Below the pieces are notes generated by a model that did not search any database, was not told the origin of the DNA, and saw only the letters and a list, made by a program, of their open reading frames with translations. From the NCBI RefSeq assembly GCF_000014445.1, contig NC_008531.1, positions 1,867,001 to 1,931,000 on the forward strand: 64,000 nt of DNA, given 5' to 3'. Source of the DNA: Leuconostoc mesenteroides subsp. mesenteroides ATCC 8293. GTDB lineage: Bacteria > Bacillota > Bacilli > Lactobacillales > Lactobacillaceae. The translations under genes were made by a program, and so were the position numbers. Below, piece after piece: positions 31,937 through 40,952 of the stretch (its first letter is position 1; each line of letters starts with the position of its first letter).

Positions 31937-32965
31937 TTAATCTTCACTCGCACGTGGGTCGAAAGCATCACGAAGTCCGTCACCCAATAGAATGAACGCC
32001 AACGAAATTAACACCAACATACCGGAAGGAATCAAAACTTGATAAGGATAGAATTGCAACATACTTTGTGCATCAGAAATCAGTGATCCCAATGATGCTG
32101 TTGGTGGTTTAACACCCAAGTTAATCGCTGATAATATTGCTTCAAACATAATGGCACTTGGCACTGTCATCATAATTTGAACAATAATTGTACCAGCCAT
32201 ATTTGGTATCAAATGTTTGATAGCAATTTTTGTTGAACTCTCACCCAATGATTTTGCGGCTAATATATAGTCACGTTCTTTCAAAGAAAGTGTCATATTA
32301 CGAACTTGACGAGCCATACTCAACCAACCAGTAATGGCAATCGCGATTATAATCGATGTAACACCATTACCAAGTAACAAACCAAACATTGTAACAACAA
32401 TTAGGTTTGGAACAGATGAGAGAATTTCAATGATTCGTTGCATGACAACATCGACCCAACCGCCTTTCCATCCAGAAATGACGCCATAGGTCACACCAAT
32501 AACTAAATCAATGACTGTTGCCGAGATTGCAACTAATAGAGAAATGCGCATACCGACAATAACACGTTTTCCTAGTGAACGGCCAATGTTATCAGTACCA
32601 AACAAAAAGTTTTGCTTCACATTATTATCACTATATGAATCGGTCGCTTCTGTTGATCCTGGTGATTTTATTTTACCGTTCCAGCCAGGAATTGGTAGTC
32701 CAGACTTTGGTGGTAAATTTTTATATTTACCGACATTGTCAGAATCAAACGAGTTTGCGTCACTTTGCTTCACAAAAACATTCGATATAATGGCAAATCC
32801 AAGGATAAATACCAAAAACCACATTGATACAACCGCTAATTTATTTAATTTCAGACGACGCCAAGCATCCTGCCAAAATGACAGTGCTGGCTTGGAAATA
32901 TGTTCGTTGGCATCAGAGCTTTGTGCGCCAACGATGACAAAATCTTCAGTATTTGCAGCCATCAT
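31937..32965 (-). CDS. oppC: Oligopeptide ABC transporter permease OppC
   Basis: The 342-residue permease has an N-terminal cytoplasmic tail, a helix near residue 45, a large extracellular loop, and five helices carrying the EAA-like loop SLGESSTKIAIKHLIPN. FGTDNIGRSLGKRVIVGMRI is the conserved OppC entry motif. AAGGAGGCTC precedes two adjacent ATG codons; either may be used. Confidence 0.92.
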   Translation of the reverse strand: MMAANTEDFVIVGAQSSDANEHISKPALSFWQDAWRRLKLNKLAVVSMWFLVFILGFAIISNVFVKQSDANSFDSDNVGKYKNLPPKSGLPIPGWNGKIKSPGSTEATDSYSDNNVKQNFLFGTDNIGRSLGKRVIVGMRISLLVAISATVIDLVIGVTYGVISGWKGGWVDVVMQRIIEILSSVPNLIVVTMFGLLLGNGVTSIIIAIAITGWLSMARQVRNMTLSLKERDYILAAKSLGESSTKIAIKHLIPNMAGTIIVQIMMTVPSAIMFEAILSAINLGVKPPTASLGSLISDAQSMLQFYPYQVLIPSGMLVLISLAFILLGDGLRDAFDPRASED

Positions 32966-32973
32966 GAGCCTCC

Positions 32974-33891
32974 TTATTGCAAACGAACACGTGGATCAAC
33001 AATTGCCGTCAAAATGTCCGTAATCAGAATCATTACCATCAACATCACAGCATAAACAATTGTTGTACCCATGATAACTGGAAAATCTTTTGTAGGAATA
33101 GATGAGACGAATTGTTGCCCAATGCCTGGAATTGAGAAAATATTTTCGATCAGTGTTGATCCGGTTAACAAACCAGCAGCCATCGGTCCAACTAATGTCA
33201 AAACTGGAATCATTGAATTACGATAAGCATGTTTATTGACAATTTCTTTTTCACTAAGACCTTTAGCACGTGCCAACTGTACATAGTCTGATCCTAAAGC
33301 CTCAATCATTTCTGAACGGACAAAGCGCGTCACAACGGCGGCCGGTGTAACAGCTAATGCTAAGGTTGGCAAAACTGACTGAGAAAATGAATCCCCCCAA
33401 CCAGAGACTGGAAATAGCGGCCACTTAAATCCAAATAAATATAGGAAAATAATTCCTAAAATAAAACTTGGAACCGAAATTCCTAGTGTTGATACCACAC
33501 CTAATGTGCCATCAATTTTATTATTTTTATTTCGAGCTGATACTGCACCCATTAGCAGACCAGCAACAACACCGATAACCAGTGCTTGGGCACCCAGCTG
33601 GGCTGAGATTGGTAACCGTTGTCCGATTAACATGCTGACACTTTGATTTTGATATTGGAAGGATGTTCCAAAATCACCACGAAAGGCATTTACCAAATAA
33701 TTCAGGTATTGTTGCCATAAAGGCAAATCCAATCCGTATGCTTTGTTTAATTGGGCAATCATTTGCGGCGTTAATTTAGGATTATTGAACGGTGTTCCTG
33801 GCATAACTTGCATCAAGAAAAACGTAGCAGTAATCACCAAGAATAACGTGAAAATCAGAAGCGCCAATCGCTTTAAAATATATTTCACCAT
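32974..33891 (-). CDS. oppB: Oligopeptide ABC transporter permease OppB
   Basis: The 305-residue permease has about six helices, starting with MVKYILKRLALLIFTLFLV. It has the conserved YGLDLPLWQQYLNYL region, and the EAA-like loop ARAKGLSEKEIVNKHAYRN before the last helices. With OppC it forms the membrane channel. The gap to oppA holds an inverted repeat (33914-33935). Confidence 0.92.
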   Translation of the reverse strand: MVKYILKRLALLIFTLFLVITATFFLMQVMPGTPFNNPKLTPQMIAQLNKAYGLDLPLWQQYLNYLVNAFRGDFGTSFQYQNQSVSMLIGQRLPISAQLGAQALVIGVVAGLLMGAVSARNKNNKIDGTLGVVSTLGISVPSFILGIIFLYLFGFKWPLFPVSGWGDSFSQSVLPTLALAVTPAAVVTRFVRSEMIEALGSDYVQLARAKGLSEKEIVNKHAYRNSMIPVLTLVGPMAAGLLTGSTLIENIFSIPGIGQQFVSSIPTKDFPVIMGTTIVYAVMLMVMILITDILTAIVDPRVRLQ

Positions 33892-33913
33892 AGTCTTGTC
33901 TTCCTAATAAATA

Positions 33914-33935
33914 AGAATTGACATACGTCAATTCT
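33914..33935. repeat. Hairpin between oppA and oppB
   Basis: AGAATTGAC and its exact complement GTCAATTCT flank ATAC. On the minus strand it follows the oppA stop without a long T run, so it may be a partial terminator or 3' mRNA stabiliser that lets oppA be made in excess. Confidence 0.65.
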
Positions 33936-33974
33936 CATTTTGATTAAATGTAGTTTAATTCTATCATAAATTTC

Positions 33975-35609
33975 TTACTTACGGTAAGCGTATTTTAGAT
34001 CGATATTTAGTCCTGTTGTGTTAATAATTACACCCTTAACATTTGGACGAGCCAATGAATAGCCTGAACGGAAGTAAAGTGGATTAAAGTTAGCTTGCTT
34101 ATACAAAGCTGATTCAGCTTCCTTATAGTCCGCATCACGAGCAGAATCATTCAAAGCATTTGTAGTTTCTGCTCTGTTCACTGCCTTTGTGTACGCAGCA
34201 TTATTGAACTGACCGTTGTTATATGAAGAACCATCTTTGAACAGATCATAGAAAGTTGAGCCTTCAGGATAATCGCCGCCCCAAAGTGAAACAACCGCAT
34301 CAAAGTTTTGCGTTTCTGAATCAGATAAACGTTGCTTGAATGGCACAAACTTTTCTTCAACCTTCAAGCCTGGCAAAGCCTTTTGTAATGAGCCTTGCAA
34401 GTAATCCAAAGTAGTTTTTGCACTGGCGCTGTCAGCATCAGAAGTAATTGTCAATGTCATGCTTGATTCACCGACTTCTTTCAAACCTTCAGCAAACAAT
34501 TTAGCCGCTTCTTTAGTGTCATACTTGTAACCAGGAGCAACGTACTTTGCCAAATCTTCGCCAGAAGCCGTCTTAGCTAATCCTTGAGGTGCTAAACCAG
34601 TTGCTGCAGTTGATAGGCCAGAAGTTACTTGTTCTACTAGTTCTTTACGGTTTGTTGCCAAGTTCAAAGCTTGACGAATTTTTGTATTTGCTAGGAACTT
34701 ATTTTTACCAGTTTGATTATACTCAATATAGGCTGTTGTTGCTTCAGGAGCCTTTACCTTATCTTTATTGTTCTTGTTAGCAGCATATAATTCTGGTGTT
34801 GAAATTGACGCACGGTCAAGCTTACCTTGCTTATATAATTGAACAGCTGTCTCTGTCTTCTTAACAACGGAATAGTCAATTTCCTTTGTCTTAACGCTCT
34901 TTGCATCCCAATAATTATCGTTTTTAACAAGTTTGAAATTATTATTAGTTCCATTCCAACCTTCAAACTTATAAGGACCAGAATACAGTTGCTTAGCTGA
35001 AGTTGTACCATATTTTTTACCTTGTTTTTCAACAAAGCTTTGCTTCTGTGGCATAAAGTTAGCAAAAGTCAGTAAATACTTAAACTGCGGAATTGGTCGT
35101 TCTAATTTAAATGTAATCACATTCCCTTTAGAAGTTACACCCAACTCGCTAACCTTTGTCTTGCCTGCAACAATATCATCCGCGTTCTTAACACCGGATG
35201 TCAAGTAAGCATATTGCGAAGCTGTTTTAGGGTTAACGATACGTTGCCATGAATAAACGAAATCTTTAGCAGTTAGCTTTGATCCATCTGACCACTTCAA
35301 TCCATTGCGCAATGTAGCAGTATAAGTCAATCCATCTTTCGATACCTTAACTGACTTAGCCAATTCTGGAACAGTCTTACCCTTGGCATTAACACGGAGC
35401 AGGTTAGATCCGGTGTTACCAATAACTGTTCCTGAGTAAGTATCCGTATTTTTTGAAATATCTAAAGTTTGAATTTCTGTCGGAAAAGAAAACTTGAGTG
35501 TATCACTTGATGATCCGTTCGAACCACCCCAGAGACCGGCAGCACGCGTTCCAGCGCCAGCAACAACCACAACGGCTGCACCGATCGCCCATTTTTTCCA
35601 TGTATCCAT
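33975..35609 (-). CDS. oppA: Oligopeptide-binding protein OppA without lipobox cysteine
   Basis: The 544-residue protein captures peptides for OppBCDF. Family motifs include TLDISKNTDTYSGTVIGNT, LRNGLKWSDGSKLTAKDFVYSW and AIRQ-like KIRQALNLATNRKELV. The N-terminus, MDTWKKWAIGAAVVVVAGAG, is hydrophobic but has no cysteine, and I see none in the whole protein, so it cannot be a diacylglyceryl lipoprotein. It may be held by an uncleaved signal anchor. A GGGAGG site precedes the ATG, and it is the first gene of the operon. Confidence 0.9.
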   Translation of the reverse strand: MDTWKKWAIGAAVVVVAGAGTRAAGLWGGSNGSSSDTLKFSFPTEIQTLDISKNTDTYSGTVIGNTGSNLLRVNAKGKTVPELAKSVKVSKDGLTYTATLRNGLKWSDGSKLTAKDFVYSWQRIVNPKTASQYAYLTSGVKNADDIVAGKTKVSELGVTSKGNVITFKLERPIPQFKYLLTFANFMPQKQSFVEKQGKKYGTTSAKQLYSGPYKFEGWNGTNNNFKLVKNDNYWDAKSVKTKEIDYSVVKKTETAVQLYKQGKLDRASISTPELYAANKNNKDKVKAPEATTAYIEYNQTGKNKFLANTKIRQALNLATNRKELVEQVTSGLSTAATGLAPQGLAKTASGEDLAKYVAPGYKYDTKEAAKLFAEGLKEVGESSMTLTITSDADSASAKTTLDYLQGSLQKALPGLKVEEKFVPFKQRLSDSETQNFDAVVSLWGGDYPEGSTFYDLFKDGSSYNNGQFNNAAYTKAVNRAETTNALNDSARDADYKEAESALYKQANFNPLYFRSGYSLARPNVKGVIINTTGLNIDLKYAYRK

Positions 35610-35652
35610 GAAGATATATCCTCCCGATATACTTAATATGTTGATGTTTTTT

Positions 35653-35681
35653 AGTTTACCATGTTAATTTCTCATTTGCAA
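35653..35681 (-). promoter_or_regulatory. oppA promoter
   Basis: On the minus strand: TTGCAA (35676-35681), a 17-base spacer and TAAACT (35653-35658), 44 bp before the ATG. The remaining sequence up to 35849 is AT-rich with no gene recognised. Confidence 0.65.
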
Positions 35682-35849
35682 CTCATTTATATTAGATTTT
35701 AATATTTTGTTGCATTTCGTTAAAATATCAGGAATACTAACAAAATTATACTATTAATAAGTTTTTTTGTGTTAAAAAACACCTCATTCGTCACAAAATT
35801 TTTAATCATTGCAACAGCAAAACTATAGCATGCTTAGAATAAAAATAAA

Positions 35850-35941
35850 AAAAGCATCGTTTTCTTACTTCACAAAAGAAATATATTAAACGCTTCACAT
35901 TTCGTGTGAAACCCATTTCTTTTAAAGAAAACCATGCTTTT
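35850..35941 (-). terminator. Large multi-segment hairpin after the amino acid importer operon
   Basis: Nested complementary blocks AAAAGCAT/ATGCTTTT, GTTTTCTT/AAGAAAAC, AAAAGAAAT/ATTTCTTTT and TTCAC/GTGAA form a bulged 92-base stem. The outer stem ends in TTTTTTT on the minus strand, 22 bp after the permease stop codon. It is much longer than a normal terminator. Confidence 0.7.
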
Positions 35942-35962
35942 ATTAAAAATTATAAGTTGTAC

Positions 35963-36622
35963 TTAGGCTAAGCGACGATCAAACCACTTGGCAATTAACG
36001 ATAGGCCATAATTCAACAAGAAGTATACTAACGTAATCGCAATCAGAACCGGAATGATATAAGTAGAGTTTTGTGCATAAATAATCTGACCACGATAAGT
36101 CATCTCGGCTAAGACAATACCCATAGCAAGACTTGTGTCCTTAACCAATGATATCAACTGTGAAATGATTGGTGGAATCATTTTCTTATATGCTTGGGGC
36201 AGGACAATGTAGATCATTGTCTGGATATTTGTTAGTCCATTAGCACGTGCACCTTCAAACTGTCCTTCATCAATTGATTCTAGTCCGCCACGCACAATTT
36301 CAGCGAGCATGGAAGATTCAAAAGTACTCATCGCAACAACAGTTGCCCAAAAGATAGGTAAATGAATGCCTAGCTTTGGTAAAGCAAAATAAACGAAGAA
36401 AATAATTAATAGTAACGGTAAATTACGAATAATATTATTAATTGTACCGACAAACTTAGAAAAATATGGGATACGTTCAAATTGAACAATTCCAATGATT
36501 GATCCAGCAATAAAACTTAGAATAACCGAGATAATTGATACACCAACTGTAATGCCTAATCCACCCAACAAATATTGGACGTTTTGCGGTGTAAAGGCGT
36601 CAAAAATTCCTAATGTAACCAT
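35963..36622 (-). CDS. Amino acid ABC transporter permease (second)
   Basis: The 219-residue permease has about five helices and the HisM/GlnP-type loop RGGLESIDEGQFEGARANGL, followed by YIVLPQAYKKMIPP. It shares a fold and motifs with its partner at 36633 and forms a heterodimeric channel with it. Starts 10 bp after the partner's stop, with AAGGAGGACAAT as ribosome binding site. Glutamine, glutamate or aspartate are the usual substrates of such pairs; this is not resolved. Confidence 0.9.
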   Translation of the reverse strand: MVTLGIFDAFTPQNVQYLLGGLGITVGVSIISVILSFIAGSIIGIVQFERIPYFSKFVGTINNIIRNLPLLLIIFFVYFALPKLGIHLPIFWATVVAMSTFESSMLAEIVRGGLESIDEGQFEGARANGLTNIQTMIYIVLPQAYKKMIPPIISQLISLVKDTSLAMGIVLAEMTYRGQIIYAQNSTYIIPVLIAITLVYFLLNYGLSLIAKWFDRRLA

Positions 36623-36632
36623 ATTGTCCTCC

Positions 36633-37274
36633 TTATGCTGCGTGCTTTAGTTTGCGTTCGAGATTTTGCATGTAGTAGCTCAATGGCAGTGTAATTACCA
36701 AATAGAAAAGTGCCACAATGATATACGTGCTAAAAGTGTCAAACGTAGTAGCTGCAACCATATTTCCTTGATACATCAAATCCAATCCACCAACAAAGGC
36801 TAGAATTGATGAATTTTTAACCAAATTAATGAATTGGTTTCCAAGTGATGGTAGTGCTATTTTAAAGGCTTGGGGCAGTACAATGTACCGCATACTTTGA
36901 TTAAACGATAATCCATTAGCACGCGCCCCTTCCATTTGTCCATTATCAACGGAAAGGATACCGGCACGAACAGTTTCAGCAATAAAAGCTGATGTATATA
37001 ATGATAATGCGATGGTTCCAGCTGCAAACCCGTTCATTGGGATAACCTTAGCAACAACTAGGAAGAAGAAGAAGGTGATAATCAATAATGGAATGTTACG
37101 AAATACTTGCACATATACATTACCAATTTTTTGCGCCCATTTTTGTGGCAAAATTTGTAAAATAGCAAAGAACGTGCCCAAAATCATAGAAATGATTAGC
37201 GCAATAATACTTGATAGTAAAGTATATCCGAATCCTTGCAAGAACGTTGGGAAATTATTTTGTAATAACGTCAT
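36633..37274 (-). CDS. Amino acid ABC transporter permease (first)
   Basis: The 213-residue permease has RAGILSVDNGQMEGARANGL and the YIVLPQAFKIALPSLGNQFI loop, the EAA motif region of the GlnP/HisQ family, and five helices. Its ATG overlaps the last base of the binding-protein stop codon (at 37274), so translation is coupled. Confidence 0.9.
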   Translation of the reverse strand: MTLLQNNFPTFLQGFGYTLLSSIIALIISMILGTFFAILQILPQKWAQKIGNVYVQVFRNIPLLIITFFFFLVVAKVIPMNGFAAGTIALSLYTSAFIAETVRAGILSVDNGQMEGARANGLSFNQSMRYIVLPQAFKIALPSLGNQFINLVKNSSILAFVGGLDLMYQGNMVAATTFDTFSTYIIVALFYLVITLPLSYYMQNLERKLKHAA

Positions 37275-38140
37275 TATTTCGCCTCCAATTCATGCCAATC
37301 AAGTCCTGGCACATCGCTGAACCACTTCTTAATTAATTTATTATAGGTACCATTTTTCTTAATTGTTGCAAGCGCTTTGTTCGTCTCTCTAACCATTGGC
37401 CCTTGATTATTATCAAAAGCAATACCATAAGGTCCGTGGGTAAAAGTACCGCCCACAATTTGATAATCGGGGTTTTCTGTAGCAAATCCATACAAAATCG
37501 CATTATCAGTTGACATTGCCTGACCTTGGCCGGCCTTAAGGGCTTGCATACCTGTGGCATAATCCTGAACAGCTAGCAACTTGGCCTTTGGTGCAAATTT
37601 CTTTGTTTCTTCGGCAGCCGTAGTCCCAACAACAACGATGATTTTATACTTTGAATCGTTCATATCTTTAATTGACTTAATGCCTGAGTCTTTTTTAACC
37701 AGAATTGATTGTCCGGCATCAAAATATTGATTCGTAAAGTCAATAATTTTTTCACGTTCAGGTGTGATTGTCATTGTTGATACCGTACCATCAATATTAG
37801 TATTCTTCAATAATTGTATTTTTGAAGATGAAGACACTGGTACAAATTCCGCAGACATTGGAACACCGGTTTGCTTTGATATCTGAACTGTTAACGCTTT
37901 AGCAATATCAACGTCGAACCCTTTAGAAACACCAGTCTTTGTGTCCATTAAACCAAATAATTTGGTGTCAGATTTCACACCCCAAATAATTCGCCCTAGT
38001 TTTTCAACACGTTGTAATGTATCTTGATGCTCTTCATTTTTCTTAGCAGCAGTAGTTGCCCACAATAAACCGAGGACAATAACAGCAGCTAAAACGATTG
38101 TGGCAATGATACCAAACTGTCTTTTTTTAGCTTTTTCCAT
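37274..38140 (-). CDS. Amino acid ABC transporter substrate-binding protein without lipobox
   Basis: The 288-residue protein has an SBP_bac_3 fold: IIWGVKSDTKLFGLMD, KGFDVDIAKALTVQIS, VSTMTITPEREKIIDFTNQYF and KWFSDVPGLDWHEL. The N-terminus has one helix (FGIIATIVLAAVIVLGLLWA) and no cysteine, so lipid anchoring is not possible; a signal anchor is likely. The ATG has no ribosome binding site within 20 bases and an in-frame stop lies 15 bases upstream, so this start is fixed. A short upstream ORF overlaps it in another frame. Confidence 0.88.
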   Translation of the reverse strand: MEKAKKRQFGIIATIVLAAVIVLGLLWATTAAKKNEEHQDTLQRVEKLGRIIWGVKSDTKLFGLMDTKTGVSKGFDVDIAKALTVQISKQTGVPMSAEFVPVSSSSKIQLLKNTNIDGTVSTMTITPEREKIIDFTNQYFDAGQSILVKKDSGIKSIKDMNDSKYKIIVVVGTTAAEETKKFAPKAKLLAVQDYATGMQALKAGQGQAMSTDNAILYGFATENPDYQIVGGTFTHGPYGIAFDNNQGPMVRETNKALATIKKNGTYNKLIKKWFSDVPGLDWHELEAK

Positions 38141-38231
38141 AGTAACAGAGCGTTAATGGCTTTTATTTTCAAATATTTCATATCATAAGATACTGAAACT
38201 TCCAAAAACGCGTTTCCTCCAAATCTAAATT

Positions 38232-38969
38232 TTATTTGTGATCAACTTGGCTCAAGAACTGTTGAGCACGTGGTTCTCTAGGATTATTAAAGAATTCTTC
38301 GGTTGTACTATCTTCAAGAATTTCACCGTCAGCCATAAAGATAACACGATCAGCCACAGCCTTAGCAAAACTCATTTCATGGGTAACAACAAGCATTGTC
38401 ATAGATGAGTCCTTAGCAATATCACGCATAACGTCCAACACATCCCCAACCATTTCAGGATCCAAAGCTGATGTTGGTTCATCGAACAACAAGGCTTTAG
38501 GTTGCATCGCTAGTGAACGAGCAATAGCTGCACGTTGCTTTTGACCACCTGATAATTCAGATGGCATATTAGCTGCCTTATCTGCCAAACCAACTTTATC
38601 CAACAAAGCCATTGCTGTAGACTTATTTTCGTCTTCACTACGCTTCAAAACTAGACGTGGTGCAAGCATCACGTTTTCCAATGTTGATTTATTATTGTAC
38701 AAATTAAAGTGCTGAAAAACCATGCCAACGTTTTTACGGATACGATTGATATCGGTTTTAGGATCATGTAAATCAAATCCATTGACCAGAAGCTTACCTT
38801 CTTGTATTTCTTCTAGTCCATTAATTGCACGAATCAAAGTTGACTTTCCAGACCCTGAAGGACCGATAAGAACAACAGTCTCACCTTCATCAATTTTTAA
38901 ATTAATGTTCTTCAAAGCATGAAACTTCCCATAATATTTCTCGACGTTTTTAAATTCAATCATTGACAT
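38232..38969 (-). CDS. Amino acid ABC transporter ATPase (GlnQ type)
   Basis: The 245-residue protein has Walker A GPSGSGKSTLIRAINGLEEI, Q-loop VFQHFNLYNN, signature LSGGQKQRAAIARSLAMQP, Walker B ALLFDEPTSALDPE and the H-loop VVTHEM. This set is typical of polar amino acid importers. AAAGGAGAATTAAGTC precedes the ATG. It is the first gene of a four-gene operon (ATPase, binding protein, two permeases), preceded by its own promoter. Confidence 0.92.
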   Translation of the reverse strand: MSMIEFKNVEKYYGKFHALKNINLKIDEGETVVLIGPSGSGKSTLIRAINGLEEIQEGKLLVNGFDLHDPKTDINRIRKNVGMVFQHFNLYNNKSTLENVMLAPRLVLKRSEDENKSTAMALLDKVGLADKAANMPSELSGGQKQRAAIARSLAMQPKALLFDEPTSALDPEMVGDVLDVMRDIAKDSSMTMLVVTHEMSFAKAVADRVIFMADGEILEDSTTEEFFNNPREPRAQQFLSQVDHK

Positions 38970-38992
38970 GACTTAATTCTCCTTTTTCTGAG

Positions 38993-39014
38993 CGTGTACA
39001 CCGCAGTGCACACG
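38993..39014 (-). promoter_or_regulatory. Hairpin in the leader of the amino acid importer operon
   Basis: CGTGTACAC and GTGCACACG enclose CGCA, with one mismatch in nine pairs. It lies between the promoter and the ribosome binding site of the ATPase gene. No known riboswitch consensus was recognised. Confidence 0.4.
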
Positions 39015-39066
39015 GTAGCAAAAACTAGCCTAACATAAAATCTAAAACTAGTCTCTTCTAATTACC

Positions 39067-39096
39067 ATTTTACGCATACTTAGTCTGTTTAGTCAA
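39067..39096 (-). promoter_or_regulatory. Promoter of the amino acid importer operon
   Basis: On the minus strand: TTGACT (39091-39096), an 18-base spacer and TAAAAT (39067-39072), leaving a leader of about 90 bases before the ATPase start. Confidence 0.65.
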
Positions 39097-39152
39097 AGCT
39101 GTATGTGAGGTTTTATAACAAGAAGTTATAGCCATTCACTGTGATATTTGAC

Positions 39153-40952
39153 TTATACCGCTATCCCACTTTGTGCGCCTTGCAATCGATAAAGGTCATA
39201 ATACCTTCCACGTGCTGCAAGCAGTTCATCATGGGTTCCACGTTCAACGACCTCTCCTTGATCCAGCACCAAAATTAAATTAGCATCTTTAATAGTAGAA
39301 AGTCTGTGGGCAATTGCGATCGTGGTTCGATCTTGACGCATTTTAACCAGTGAGTTCTGAATTTTTGCTTCTGTTTCCGTGTCCACGTTCGCAGTAGCTT
39401 CATCCAATATTAATATTTTAGGATTAGCTACAATTGTGCGTGCGAAACTGATCAGTTGTTTCTCACCAGCAGAAAAACTGCTTCCTCCTTCTTGTACTTT
39501 AGCTTGATACCCGCCGTCCAAATTTTCTATGAAATCGTCGGCACCCACAAATTCAGCTGCTAATTTAATTTGTTCATCCGTAAGACTGTCATTGTACATA
39601 CGAATGTTAAACGCAATATCGCCATAGAACATGAATGGGTCTTGTAACACTAGTCCCATTTTGCTGCGTAATTTGTCCATCGCAATATCACGAATATCCT
39701 GACCATCAATCAAAATTTCACCTGATTGAAAGTCATAAAAACGCATTAATGTATTAATGGTAGAACTTTTTCCAGAACCAGTATGTCCTACCAAGGCAAC
39801 CGTATCACCCGGGTTTGCAGTAAATGTTAAATCTTTTAGGATTGGATGACGACCATCATAGCTAAAATTAACATGCTTAAATTCAATTTTTCCATCAGTG
39901 ATGTCTCCCTTAGCATTCGGGTTTTGCGCCGGAGCATAAGTGTCGTTACCGAGGATGCCAAGGATGCGATATCCTGATACTAAACCTTCTTGGAAAGGAC
40001 TGAATAAATTCATAATACTTTCCAAGGGGCCAAAAATATTGTTTAAATAAGTAGTAAATGCATAAATAGCACCTGCTGAGACAACTGTTTGTATGGAAAG
40101 TTCACCAAAATACCATAAAACTAAAACCGTCGCACCACCTAACAACATGTCAATCATAGGTTCTAATAACAGTGCGTCAGCCTTGATCATTTTAAAACGA
40201 GCATTAAAGTACTCACCATTAATTTTGCCGAATTCTTTTTTAAAGCGATCCTCTTGATAAAATTCTTGAATGATATCAATTCCGGTGACACTTTCAGCAA
40301 TTTTAGCATTCAATGCCGACAAACGTTCGCGCATATGGCGAAATAGTCGTGATGAAAAGCGTTGATAAATGATAATACTAGCCACAATGAATGGTACAAC
40401 AATCATCATAAGGAGGGTTGCATGCACATCAATTGTCCACATGCCAATATAGGCACCAATCATACTCATCACAGCAAAGGTAAGTTGCATAAAGAATCGC
40501 CAAAAATCTGTCAACGATGCCGTATCATTATTAACCCGTGTTACCAGTGAACCCGCAGGCATTTCATCGAAAAATTTCATACCCAATGTGTGTAACTTTT
40601 GAAATACGCGTAATCGCATATCTTCTAAAGCATATTCACCAGCCACAGTGAAATAGTAGGCATTCAAAGCATCTGTCACAGCTTGCAACACGCGAATAAC
40701 TGCCACAAAAACAGCAAAACTAATCGTAATTCTCAGCGGAACACTGCTTGTTTGATGCAAATAAGTCGTCATATAGTAAGCAATGACTCGTGGTGCAGCA
40801 GCTTGTAATAGCGCAAAAGCCGCGCCAATTACAAGTGCCACGATAAACATTGACCGAAACGGTTTTGCCATTTTAATCAACGTCCAAATAACATGCAGTT
40901 GTTCTCTAACAGGAATATTTTTTGCCCAAACAGAATTATTTTTTTCTGTCAT
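39153..40952 (-). CDS. Heterodimeric ABC exporter subunit, consensus-site half
   Basis: The 599-residue half-transporter has six helices then an ATPase: Walker A GHTGSGKSST, signature-like FSAGEKQLISFARTI, and Walker B ILILDEATANVDTETE, keeping the catalytic glutamate. The noncanonical signature with an intact glutamate is the pattern of the second subunit in LmrCD/BmrCD-like pairs. The start is one of three tandem ATG codons after AGGGGG; the third (40952) has the best spacing. It overlaps the preceding subunit gene by 17 bp. Drug or lipid export is likely. Confidence 0.88.
   Translation of the reverse strand: MTEKNNSVWAKNIPVREQLHVIWTLIKMAKPFRSMFIVALVIGAAFALLQAAAPRVIAYYMTTYLHQTSSVPLRITISFAVFVAVIRVLQAVTDALNAYYFTVAGEYALEDMRLRVFQKLHTLGMKFFDEMPAGSLVTRVNNDTASLTDFWRFFMQLTFAVMSMIGAYIGMWTIDVHATLLMMIVVPFIVASIIIYQRFSSRLFRHMRERLSALNAKIAESVTGIDIIQEFYQEDRFKKEFGKINGEYFNARFKMIKADALLLEPMIDMLLGGATVLVLWYFGELSIQTVVSAGAIYAFTTYLNNIFGPLESIMNLFSPFQEGLVSGYRILGILGNDTYAPAQNPNAKGDITDGKIEFKHVNFSYDGRHPILKDLTFTANPGDTVALVGHTGSGKSSTINTLMRFYDFQSGEILIDGQDIRDIAMDKLRSKMGLVLQDPFMFYGDIAFNIRMYNDSLTDEQIKLAAEFVGADDFIENLDGGYQAKVQEGGSSFSAGEKQLISFARTIVANPKILILDEATANVDTETEAKIQNSLVKMRQDRTTIAIAHRLSTIKDANLILVLDQGEVVERGTHDELLAARGRYYDLYRLQGAQSGIAV

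Noticed and set aside
38993..39100. T-box or other known riboswitch before the amino acid importer
   Set aside because: There is a hairpin but no T-box sequence (AGGGTGGNACCGCG) and no terminator before the first gene.
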